The notes under the pieces were generated by a model. That model saw only the letters and a program-made list of their open reading frames with translations, ran no database searches and had not been told where the DNA came from. This document shows positions 1-5,637 of a stretch of 8,394 bases of DNA, in pieces. Numbering within the stretch: the first letter of the stretch is position 1; each line of letters begins with the position of its first letter. A program made the translations under genes and the position numbers. This DNA is from Pseudomonadota bacterium (GTDB lineage: Bacteria > Pseudomonadota > Gammaproteobacteria > Burkholderiales > Burkholderiaceae_B), in assembly GCA_023389535.1 (NCBI GenBank), contig JAEWEH010000054.1, forward strand, positions 1 through 8,394, read 5' to 3'.

Positions 1-261
1 TTCGTCGGTTGCCCATTCATTCCAGATGGTCACGCCATTTTCGTTCAGCCAGCGGATGTTGGTATTGCCGCTAAGAAACCAGATGAGCTCATTGGCGATG
101 CTTTTGAAATGCAGTTTTTTGGTCGTAAGCAGGGGAAAGCCCTGGGAAAGGTCATGGCGTATTTGCCGGCCGAAAACGGACATCGTCCCCGTTCCGGTGC
201 GATCCCCTTTTTCTTCCCCGTTTTCCAGGATATCGGTCAGAAGCTCTAGATATTGTTTCAC
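1..261 (-). CDS. thyA: Thymidylate synthase, N-terminal part (cut by the window edge)
   Basis: Thymidylate synthase makes dTMP from dUMP using methylene-tetrahydrofolate, in the cytoplasm, and releases dihydrofolate. Only the first 87 codons are present; the gene continues beyond base 1. Clear ThyA signatures are visible: the phosphate-binding loop DRTGTGT at residues 20-26 (R21), FPLLTTKK at 42-49, the catalytic glutamate E58 in NELIWFL, and TIWNEWA around W80. All fall at the E. coli ThyA numbering. The start is GTG at 261, giving an MKQYLEL N-terminus like the family. A GAGTGA Shine-Dalgarno-like stretch (268-273) lies 6 nt upstream, and a stop codon (268-270) closes the frame just above, leaving only a TTG at 267 as an alternative. 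By my count the fragment is about 51% G+C (132 of 261), against about 62% for the body of folA. The gene is divergent from folA rather than upstream of it in tandem. Confidence 0.95.
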   Translation of the reverse strand, partial: MKQYLELLTDILENGEEKGDRTGTGTMSVFGRQIRHDLSQGFPLLTTKKLHFKSIANELIWFLSGNTNIRWLNENGVTIWNEWATDE

Positions 262-286
262 GTGCAATCACTCAATGTGCTTTCTT

Positions 287-292
287 ATTATA
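287..292 (-). promoter_or_regulatory. Candidate -10 box for thyA
   Basis: On the minus strand this is a perfect TATAAT hexamer, about 25 nt upstream of the thyA GTG start and inside a short A+T-rich stretch (281-305). I see no good -35 hexamer at 16-18 bp spacing; the sequence there is G+C-rich. The call rests on the -10 match and position only. Confidence 0.45.
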
Positions 293-328
293 TGAGATAG
301 AAAATCGGCCGCGCTTTCCGGCCCTGCG

Positions 329-349
329 CCTTGTGCCTTGTGCCTTGTG
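329..349. repeat. Three perfect copies of a 7-bp tandem repeat (CCTTGTG)
   Basis: Units are at 329-335, 336-342 and 343-349, identical and head to tail. A degenerate fourth copy (CCCTGCG, 5 of 7 matches) sits just before at 322-328. The tract lies in the thyA-folA divergent intergenic region, upstream of the thyA -10 box. Because the unit is 7 bp, a change of copy number would alter spacing between upstream regulatory elements. It lies outside the folA reading frame as I start it. Confidence 0.85.
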
Positions 350-491
350 GCTACCGATTCTCATCGGCAGGGATGAGCTGGCGATTTCTGTGTATAGTAC
401 GACGTTCCACCTGTTAAGGACGTGGCAACGGACCAAGTGGCGCTTTCTTTGCCCTTCCCTGCCAAACAAGGCGGCCGATGCCAACAAGAAA

Positions 492-989
492 ATGCCCTCT
501 CCTCTCATCCAGCTCGTCGTCGCTTATTCCGACAATCGCGTCATAGGGCGCGACAACGCTCTACCTTGGCGCTTGCCGTCCGACTTGGCGCATTTCAAGC
601 GGGTCACCATGGGGCACCCCATTGTGATGGGACGCAATACCTGGGAATCGTTGGGGCGGCCTCTGCCAGGCAGGCCTAACCTGGTCATCAGCCGCAACCC
701 GCATTACCAAGCTACAGGCGCGTCAGTCTATGCGACGCTGGACGGAGCCCTGGCGGCTTCGTCGACGGCCGACAAAGTATGCATCATCGGCGGCGAACAG
801 CTGTTCCGCCATGCCCTGGATATCGCCGACGAAATCATCGCCACCGAAATCCATGCAGACATAGAAGGCGACACCTATTTCCCTGCCCTTGATGCGGCGC
901 TGTGGCGGGAAGCCGAAAGAAAGCCGCAACCGCAAGAAAACGGCCTGTCTTTCGACTTTGTGGTGTATCGGCGCTCCCGCGCCGCGTGA
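492..989 (+). CDS. folA: Dihydrofolate reductase
   Basis: FolA reduces dihydrofolate to tetrahydrofolate with NADPH in the cytoplasm and is the target of trimethoprim. The protein is 165 aa, normal for the bacterial enzyme. Visible signatures: VVAYSDNRVIG at 9-19, LPW at 24-26, the catalytic acid D31 in LPSDLAHFKRVT (E. coli D27), the NADPH-binding MGRNTWESLGRPLPGR at 46-61 with R61 for the folate tail, and the glycine pair G100-G101 in CIIGGEQLF. The start is the ATG at 492, which gives a family-like N-terminus. The frame stays open upstream to a GTG at 333, but the extra 53 residues are not DHFR-like. The Shine-Dalgarno is poor (AACAAGAAA just before the ATG). The gene is divergent from thyA and its stop lies only 9 bp from the end of the convergent hydrolase gene. 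No residue known to me as a resistance change stands out, but I cannot judge susceptibility from sequence alone. Confidence 0.96.
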   Translation: MPSPLIQLVVAYSDNRVIGRDNALPWRLPSDLAHFKRVTMGHPIVMGRNTWESLGRPLPGRPNLVISRNPHYQATGASVYATLDGALAASSTADKVCIIGGEQLFRHALDIADEIIATEIHADIEGDTYFPALDAALWREAERKPQPQENGLSFDFVVYRRSRAA

Positions 990-998
990 CCGCAGCTC

Positions 999-1808
999 CT
1001 ACGCAGTAGCGCCGGACCGCTCCAGGAACGAGAGCGCCAATTGGTTGAATTCGTCTGGGTGGCTGCGCGAAAACGCATGGCCGCCAGACTCCCAAAGCTC
1101 CAGCTTCGCGCCGGGTATCGATGCCGCAATCTCCTGAGAAAAATACGCAGGAGTCAACATGTCATCTTTGGCGCAGCACACCAAAGTGCGCGCTTGGATA
1201 CGCGGCAACTCATCCTCAAACGCAAAGTTCAAGATGGCTTCAATCCGGCTAGCCATGATGTCGGCCGCAGCGATTTCTTTCGAAGCCGAGCGGGCTTCCA
1301 CCGCGCGCAGCGCCTCGTCGTTGCGCGCGACGTGTTCCGGCGGATAGAAAAATAGCGAGGTCGTCTGCGCGTACACTTCGGGCCCCAGTTTCTCCAGTAT
1401 CAGCTTGCGCAGCCCCCAGATACGCCGTCTATAAGCATCCGCGCGATGGATGCTGGCGTACAGCATCAATGAATTTACTCTGCCCGGATTGCGCGCAGCC
1501 ACGACTTGGGCAATGGCGCCGCCGGTAGAGTGTCCGAGCATGTCGGCACGCGGAATATTCAGCGCGTCCAGCAAGGCCTCCAGATCGTCCGCCAATTGTT
1601 CTATGCTCTGGACGTGGACGCGCTCGGTTCCGCCCGTCCCGCGTTGATCATAGACAAGCACGGTCCGGTCACGAGACAAGGCATCCAATTGGGGCAGCCA
1701 GAAGCTGCCCGCTCCGCCCATTCCGGCGATCAGAACCAGCGGTATGCCTTCTTTGTCGCCGTGGAACTCGTAGCGATGCATAATGTCGTTTGCTTTGATT
1801 TCAGCCAC
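999..1808 (-). CDS. rutD: RutD-like alpha/beta hydrolase
   Basis: A 269-aa single-domain cytoplasmic alpha/beta hydrolase. The opening strand and loop LVLIAGMGGAGSFWLPQLDAL (24-44) and the YDQRGTG motif (53-59) are the hallmark of RutD, the Rut-pathway protein proposed to hydrolyse carbamate or act around 3-aminoacrylate. The nucleophile elbow is GHSTGG with Ser94; the likely acid is Asp216 in CAKDDMLTP and the base His244 in SGGHAF, so a complete catalytic triad is present. The start is the GTG at 1808: it follows a GGGGGAG ribosome binding site by 6-7 nt and overlaps the rutC stop by 8 bp, which suggests translational coupling. An ATG at 1781 is a weaker alternative. It is the last gene of the Bug-rutC-rutD operon and converges on folA. 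Substrate is unknown; other enol-lactone, ester or amide hydrolases of this fold are possible. Confidence 0.85.
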   Translation of the reverse strand: MAEIKANDIMHRYEFHGDKEGIPLVLIAGMGGAGSFWLPQLDALSRDRTVLVYDQRGTGGTERVHVQSIEQLADDLEALLDALNIPRADMLGHSTGGAIAQVVAARNPGRVNSLMLYASIHRADAYRRRIWGLRKLILEKLGPEVYAQTTSLFFYPPEHVARNDEALRAVEARSASKEIAAADIMASRIEAILNFAFEDELPRIQARTLVCCAKDDMLTPAYFSQEIAASIPGAKLELWESGGHAFSRSHPDEFNQLALSFLERSGATA

Positions 1809-2199
1809 GCGCCGGCTCCCCCACGTACGCCGTCGAAGCAATCTCCACGAGGAATTCTGGCTTGACGAGGTCAGCCCTGATGCAATATCGCGCCGGGGGA
1901 CGCTCAGGAAAATATTCCTTGTAGACTTCATTCATGGCTGCATAGTCGTCCAGGTCTTTGATGAAGATCTGGTTATAGGCAATGTCGGCCAAGGATGCCC
2001 CTGCTGCAGCCAGCGTATTTTTGATCGATTCAAGCACGTGGCGCGTCTGGGCACGAACGTCTCCCGGTGCGACAACTTCGCCATCGGAACCAATCGGCAA
2101 GGTACCGGAAACGTATACGGTGTTGCCGGCCCGTGTCGCAGACGAGTATGGGGCCAGGGGCGGGGCCGCCCCAATGGGAACAATGATTTCTATGCTCAT
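1801..2199 (-). CDS. rutC: RutC-like 3-aminoacrylate deaminase (RidA/YjgF family)
   Basis: A 132-aa RidA-family protein. RidA proteins form trimers and hydrolyse enamines/imines to carbonyl plus ammonia; RutC acts on 3-aminoacrylate in uracil breakdown. The protein carries GAAPPLAPYS (10-19), VYVSGTLP (28-35), AQTRHVLESIKNTL (50-63), NQIFIKDLDDYAAMNEVY (76-93) and PPARYCIRADLVKPEFLVEIA (101-121), which match RutC more closely than housekeeping RidA. Arg104 is the expected carboxylate-binding arginine and Glu119 the conserved acid. The ATG at 2199 has a TGGAG Shine-Dalgarno 6-7 nt upstream; a TTG at 2211 would place that site inside the coding region, so I reject it. The gene lies 37 bp after the Bug protein gene and overlaps rutD by 8 bp, so all three are probably one transcript. 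RutA, RutB and RutF are not nearby, so the true substrate may be another enamine. Confidence 0.9.
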   Translation of the reverse strand: MSIEIIVPIGAAPPLAPYSSATRAGNTVYVSGTLPIGSDGEVVAPGDVRAQTRHVLESIKNTLAAAGASLADIAYNQIFIKDLDDYAAMNEVYKEYFPERPPARYCIRADLVKPEFLVEIASTAYVGEPARG

Positions 2200-2236
2200 G
2201 CCAATCTCCAAATGTTACGGGTTATAGGGCCATCAG

Positions 2237-3265
2237 TCAGTTTGCAGTGACGCCAGTGTCGCGGACCACTTCTGCCCACTGCTGGGAATCCTCACGTATG
2301 ATCCGCGCGAACTCCTGCGGGCTCATGGTCGCAAGCTCCGCGCCGAATCCCGCGATTGCCTGCGCGGCATCCTTGCCGGCGAGCTGTTCGTTTATCGTCT
2401 TGTTCAGACTATCGACGATCTCCTGCGGCGTTCCGTGAGGAGCCAGCAAACCGAACCAGGAACGCACGGAAACACCGTTTATGCCTTGCTCTGCCAATGT
2501 TGGAATTTCGGGCAATGCGGCGGCGCGTTTGTCGCCTGCAATGGCGACGGCGCGCAGCTTGCCGGCCTTGATCGACGGTAAGGACGAAGGCAGGTGATCG
2601 AACATCATCTGGACACGGCCTGCCAGCAACTCTGTAAGAGCCGGCGACGATCCTTTGAACGGCACATGCAACAGGCTGACAGCTTGAGATTTCTGGAACA
2701 GCTCGCCCGTGAGATGGGGAATGGCGCCGATGCCGCTAGAACCGAAACCCATGGGAGGATCGGATTTCTTGGCCAGTTCTACTAATTGCGCGGCACTTTC
2801 CGCAGGCACCTGCGCGTTCACGACCAGCGCCACCGGGATGGTGGCCAGCATCGCTACGGGCTCGAAGTCCTTGATCGGATCGTAGGGAAGGGTTTTATAG
2901 ATGGAAGGCGCGATCGTCTGGCTTGCCGTCACGCCGAGCAGCAGGGTATAGCCGTCGTTCGACGCCCTGGCCACACTGCCGGCGCCTATCGTCCCTCCCG
3001 CTCCGGCCCGGTTTTCTACTACGAACGACTGCTTATAGACGTTGCCAAGCTTCTCGGCCAGAAGACGGGCCAGCATGTCCGCAGCGCCTCCGGGCGGAAA
3101 GCCCACCACAATACGGACAGGTTTGCTGGGATAGTCGGGCGCGGATGCATGAGCAGCGTGCGCCACACATCCGCAGGCGGCGGCAAGCGCCACGAGATGG
3201 GTTAGTCTATGTCCCAAACTTCGAATTCGAGCCAGCGCACTACGGCCCTGTAAGATTATGCTCAT
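2237..3265 (-). CDS. Bug-family (TTT) periplasmic solute-binding protein
   Basis: A 342-aa protein of the Bug/TctC family, which bind carboxylates and related small molecules in the periplasm for tripartite tricarboxylate transporters or for signalling. A Sec signal peptide is visible: basic residues at 8-20, a hydrophobic core at about 21-38, and probable cleavage near AHA/ASA (40-42). Cys31 and Cys33 do not form a proper lipobox. The mature N-terminus has the hallmark YPSKPVRIVVGFPPGGAADM (45-64), followed by ENRAGAGGTIGA and DGYTLLLG, then GFGSSGIGAIPHLTGELF and HVPFKGSSPALTELLAGRVQ of the second lobe. The ATG at 3265 is preceded by a strong AGGAGG site with about 5 nt spacing; the frame extends upstream to 3316 without such a signal. 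It leads the operon with rutC and rutD and is divergent from a LysR gene. No TctA/TctB membrane subunits are in the window, so it may be an orphan. The ligand cannot be told from sequence. Confidence 0.95.
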   Translation of the reverse strand: MSIILQGRSALARIRSLGHRLTHLVALAAACGCVAHAAHASAPDYPSKPVRIVVGFPPGGAADMLARLLAEKLGNVYKQSFVVENRAGAGGTIGAGSVARASNDGYTLLLGVTASQTIAPSIYKTLPYDPIKDFEPVAMLATIPVALVVNAQVPAESAAQLVELAKKSDPPMGFGSSGIGAIPHLTGELFQKSQAVSLLHVPFKGSSPALTELLAGRVQMMFDHLPSSLPSIKAGKLRAVAIAGDKRAAALPEIPTLAEQGINGVSVRSWFGLLAPHGTPQEIVDSLNKTINEQLAGKDAAQAIAGFGAELATMSPQEFARIIREDSQQWAEVVRDTGVTAN

Positions 3266-3325
3266 TACGGCCTCCTCCTGGAAACAATCAAAGTGAGCAC
3301 CATACAAGCTAATCAACAGGACGGC

Positions 3326-3344
3326 GTAGCGTTAAATCGGCTAC
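3326..3344. promoter_or_regulatory. Candidate operator: inverted repeat between Bug gene and lysR
   Basis: GTAGC (3326-3330) and GCTAC (3340-3344) form a perfect 5-bp inverted repeat around a 9-bp A+T-richer centre, 15 bp upstream of the lysR start in the 94-bp divergent gap. LysR regulators usually sit in such gaps and repress themselves while activating the neighbour. The spacing does not fit the usual T-N11-A box (here T-N15-A), so this is only a candidate. I found no strong -35/-10 pair for either direction in the gap. Confidence 0.3.
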
Positions 3345-3359
3345 AACCCATTGCGCAAT

Positions 3360-4319
3360 ATGCAACACCTCGACCTCATCGCACTACGTTATTTTTCTGA
3401 AACGGCCCATAGCGGTTCGATCAGACTGGCCGCGGATAGACTGCATGTGACGCCATCCGCTGTCAGCCGACGCATCGCCAAGCTTGAGCATCAGCTCGAA
3501 ACCACGCTATTCGAGCGGCGCCCATCGGGCGTCGCGCTGACGCCGTCAGGCGAGATTCTGGCCAAAGAGATTGGGGTGATCTATTCCCACCTGCGTCAGG
3601 TTCAAGGCATGATCGGAGACTTGGAAGGACTGAGGCGCGGAGAAGTAGTCGTGTACTGCATGGAAGGCGCCGTGGACTGGTGGATGTCCAGTGTGGTTGC
3701 CGGGTATCGTGCCGAATACCCCCAAATAAGCTTCCAGCTCATCGTAGCAAGCGCCGACCAGGCCAGCGAAGCCTTGATCGACGAAAAATGCGATATCGCG
3801 GTCATGTTCAAGGCGCCCTCTAAAACCGAGATAGAAATCATTGAGAGCCGTACAGAGCCTGTCGTGGCCCTCGTTTCACCCGCGCATGCGTTGAGCGGGC
3901 GTAAATCGATAAGTTTTGAAGAGCTGCTCGAACATGATCTCGTGCTTCCCGACACAAGCTTTGGCGTTCGCCAGTTGTTCGATCGGCAAGCCAGGAAAAT
4001 CAAAACGGAAGCTCGGTGCATGGTGACCACGAATTCGATCGCCATGACGCGCAGCATGGTCAGGACAGCTAATTTGGCCACCGTACTGCCTTATCTTTCT
4101 GCGCGGCACGACTGCCAATTGGGATTACTGCAGGCCTTGCCTATTACCCGCTGCCCCGGCTTCCATGCGGAGGTCAACTTGTGTGTAAGAAAAGGGCGTG
4201 CATTGCCGACAGCCGCAAGGGCCATGCAGGCGGCCCTGCAGCGTAGCTTCGCCTCCTGGTCGCAAGATTCCGCCCATCCTTTGAGTGCCAAGCAGGAATC
4301 CAGACGCGTGCTCACATAG
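3360..4319 (+). CDS. LysR-family transcriptional regulator
   Basis: A 319-aa LysR-type regulator. The N-terminal winged helix-turn-helix is clear: LRYFSETAHSGSIRLAADRL (9-28), the recognition helix VTPSAVSRRIAKLEHQL (30-46) and LFERRPSGVALTPSGE (50-65). The rest is the effector-binding domain, from about residue 90, with EALIDEKCDIAVMF and the typical two-lobe layout. It probably controls the divergent Bug-rutC-rutD operon and perhaps the MFS gene 32 bp downstream; the inducer is likely the substrate of that pathway, which is unknown. I chose ATG 3360; a TTG three codons earlier (3351) is also possible. The ribosome binding site is weak in either case. The C-terminal 20 or so residues are longer than usual and polar. 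Confidence 0.93.
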   Translation: MQHLDLIALRYFSETAHSGSIRLAADRLHVTPSAVSRRIAKLEHQLETTLFERRPSGVALTPSGEILAKEIGVIYSHLRQVQGMIGDLEGLRRGEVVVYCMEGAVDWWMSSVVAGYRAEYPQISFQLIVASADQASEALIDEKCDIAVMFKAPSKTEIEIIESRTEPVVALVSPAHALSGRKSISFEELLEHDLVLPDTSFGVRQLFDRQARKIKTEARCMVTTNSIAMTRSMVRTANLATVLPYLSARHDCQLGLLQALPITRCPGFHAEVNLCVRKGRALPTAARAMQAALQRSFASWSQDSAHPLSAKQESRRVLT

Positions 4320-4351
4320 AATAGACTGCTCACCGGACCCTGCTCGCTTTC

Positions 4352-5506
4352 ATGCCCTCCCATTCAGATAACACAGACCTGAATTCCCGCAACGCCGCCA
4401 TTGCGCTGGGCTTGGCGCTGCCTGCGGATGCCGTGCTTTATCTGTTGCTGCCGATGTATGCCGACCAGTTTGGGGTGACGCTGGCCGAAGCGGGATTATT
4501 GCTGGCGGCCAATCGCCTGGTCCGCATCGCGGGCTATGGATGGGTGGCCCGCTACTATGCCCGCCGGGGGGACAGGCCGACCTGCACCATGGCGGTCATC
4601 ATCGCCGCTGTATGTGCTCTGGGTTATGCGACGCTGTCGGGCTTCTGGGCGCTGTTGCCGCTGCGCCTGCTATGGGGCCTGTCCTATGCCGGGCTGAATC
4701 TTTCCACTCAATCACTGGCCACGGCGGATCTTGACGGCGCATCCCGCCGCAGTGGGCACTCTCGCGCGCTGATCGCCATGGGTCCTGTGATTTCATTGCC
4801 GCTGGGCGCTTTGCTCGCCATGTGGCTGGACGCGCGGGCCATTTTCTATGTGCTTGCGATCGGGGCGCTATTCGGCCTGCTGGTGACTCGGCCGCTGCCC
4901 AGCCTGGCGCATCACATGGCCAAGCGGACCAAGCGCTTCGCCTGGCCCAATAGCCTGGATATGTGGTCCTTCATGGAAGGCCTGACCCTGGATGGGCTGT
5001 TCATCATTGGACTGTCCTATCTGGGCAAGGATTTGCTACCGGGCGGCGCGGTGGTCGTTGCGGGCAGCCTGATGGCCATGCGTTATCTCGCGGAAATCCT
5101 GCTCAGTCCCTTGGGGGGCCGATTGGCCGAACGCGCCGGACCGGAACGCATGCTCGTCGTCATGTCACTGCTGACCGCGGTCGCCCTGATCGGCTTCGGA
5201 GCGGGCTGGCTATGGAGCTGTGCGGCGGTGATCGTCGTGTTGCGCGCCTTGCAGCTCCCGCTGCTTGCGCCCATCGTAGCCCGACGCACGCCGGGTCCAG
5301 AGCGCCTGCAGGCGCTCGCCAACCGTTCAGTGTGGCGCGACATCGGCGCAGGCCTGGGGCCCATGCTGGCCGGCGTCCTGCTGCCCATCGCGCCCATGCT
5401 GTATGTGTATGCCGCCGCCGCGATATTGCTTGCAGTCGCGGCTGTCGCCTGCGGCACCCGACCACCTGAAAACGTAGTGCAAGCTCCGCCACGTCCGGCT
5501 GAATGA
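4352..5506 (+). CDS. MFS transporter, substrate unknown
   Basis: A 384-aa integral membrane protein with about 12 hydrophobic segments. Approximate positions are 15-37, 44-65, 78-95, 97-118, 135-155, 161-178, 210-226, 231-250, 266-284, 287-306, 331-350 and 353-375. A loop resembling MFS motif A, GWVARYYARRGDR (63-75), sits between segments 2 and 3, and a second related loop, GGRLAERAGPER, lies between segments 8 and 9. A basic cytoplasmic linker (HHMAKRTKRF, near 190-200) separates the two halves. It may export or import a metabolite or drug; nothing in the sequence fixes the substrate. The gene follows lysR by 32 bp on the same strand, so co-transcription with lysR and a link to the same pathway are plausible. 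The ATG at 4352 has no clear Shine-Dalgarno site. G+C is high and in keeping with the right-hand genes. Confidence 0.88.
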   Translation: MPSHSDNTDLNSRNAAIALGLALPADAVLYLLLPMYADQFGVTLAEAGLLLAANRLVRIAGYGWVARYYARRGDRPTCTMAVIIAAVCALGYATLSGFWALLPLRLLWGLSYAGLNLSTQSLATADLDGASRRSGHSRALIAMGPVISLPLGALLAMWLDARAIFYVLAIGALFGLLVTRPLPSLAHHMAKRTKRFAWPNSLDMWSFMEGLTLDGLFIIGLSYLGKDLLPGGAVVVAGSLMAMRYLAEILLSPLGGRLAERAGPERMLVVMSLLTAVALIGFGAGWLWSCAAVIVVLRALQLPLLAPIVARRTPGPERLQALANRSVWRDIGAGLGPMLAGVLLPIAPMLYVYAAAAILLAVAAVACGTRPPENVVQAPPRPAE

Positions 5507-5515
5507 CGCGAGCCC

Positions 5516-5531
5516 GGGCGGGAGCCCGCCC
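5516..5531 (+). terminator. G+C-rich hairpin after the MFS gene
   Basis: GGGCGG and CCCGCC pair around a GAGC loop, 10 nt past the MFS stop. The stem is strong but has no T-run behind it, so it is at best a weak or factor-dependent terminator. Confidence 0.3.
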
Positions 5532-5605
5532 CCGCGCCGACGTACCATCGCGCCGCGTCCGACCTGCCGCTGTTGTAAGGCATGAAAGAAACGTGCGGCC
5601 TCGTG

Positions 5606-5637
5606 CCGGCCCTGTCTCAGCTGCTAAGCAGGGCCGG
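5606..5637 (-). terminator. Perfect 9-bp stem-loop at the end of the MocR gene
   Basis: CCGGCCCTG (5606-5614) pairs exactly with CAGGGCCGG (5629-5637) around a 14-nt loop that contains the regulator's stop codon. On the minus strand a T-rich stretch (TTTCTTTC) follows only about 15 nt later, so it is not a textbook intrinsic terminator. It lies between two convergent genes, where a two-way terminator would be useful. Confidence 0.35.

Larger units (their letters stand above)
262..491. other. thyA-folA divergent intergenic region
   Basis: This 230-bp gap holds the thyA -10 box, the 7-bp tandem repeat, a small perfect hairpin (354-358 with 363-367, CCGAT/ATCGG, 4-nt loop), and a weak -10-like TATAGT at 393-398 that could serve folA but has no convincing -35. 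Open frames can be read through it in both directions, but the peptides do not resemble anything I recognise and none has a good ribosome binding site, so I call no gene here. Confidence 0.6.

Noticed and set aside
333..491. N-terminal extension of dihydrofolate reductase from a GTG at 333
   Set aside because: The 53 extra residues are not DHFR-like, begin within the 7-bp repeat, and would make the enzyme unusually long; the ATG at 492 gives the normal N-terminus.
272..508. Possible small minus-strand gene in the thyA-folA gap
   Set aside because: It overlaps the thyA promoter region, has no ribosome binding site worth noting, and the peptide is not recognisable.
1809..1931. Longer start for the RutD-like hydrolase, up to 1931
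   Set aside because: It would run deep inside rutC in another frame, and the GTG at 1808 has a good ribosome binding site and a family-like N-terminus.
2237..3265. Bug protein as a lipoprotein, because of Cys31 and Cys33 in the signal peptide
   Set aside because: The residues before either cysteine do not fit a lipobox, and a normal signal peptidase I site is present a few residues later.
3602..4081. Minus-strand frame of 159 codons opposite lysR
   Set aside because: It is antisense to the LysR effector domain and its product has no recognisable motif.
4963..5469. Plus-strand frame inside the MFS gene and minus-strand frames at 5083-5669
   Set aside because: They are Arg/Ala/Gly-rich shadows of G+C-rich coding sequence and have no domain signature.
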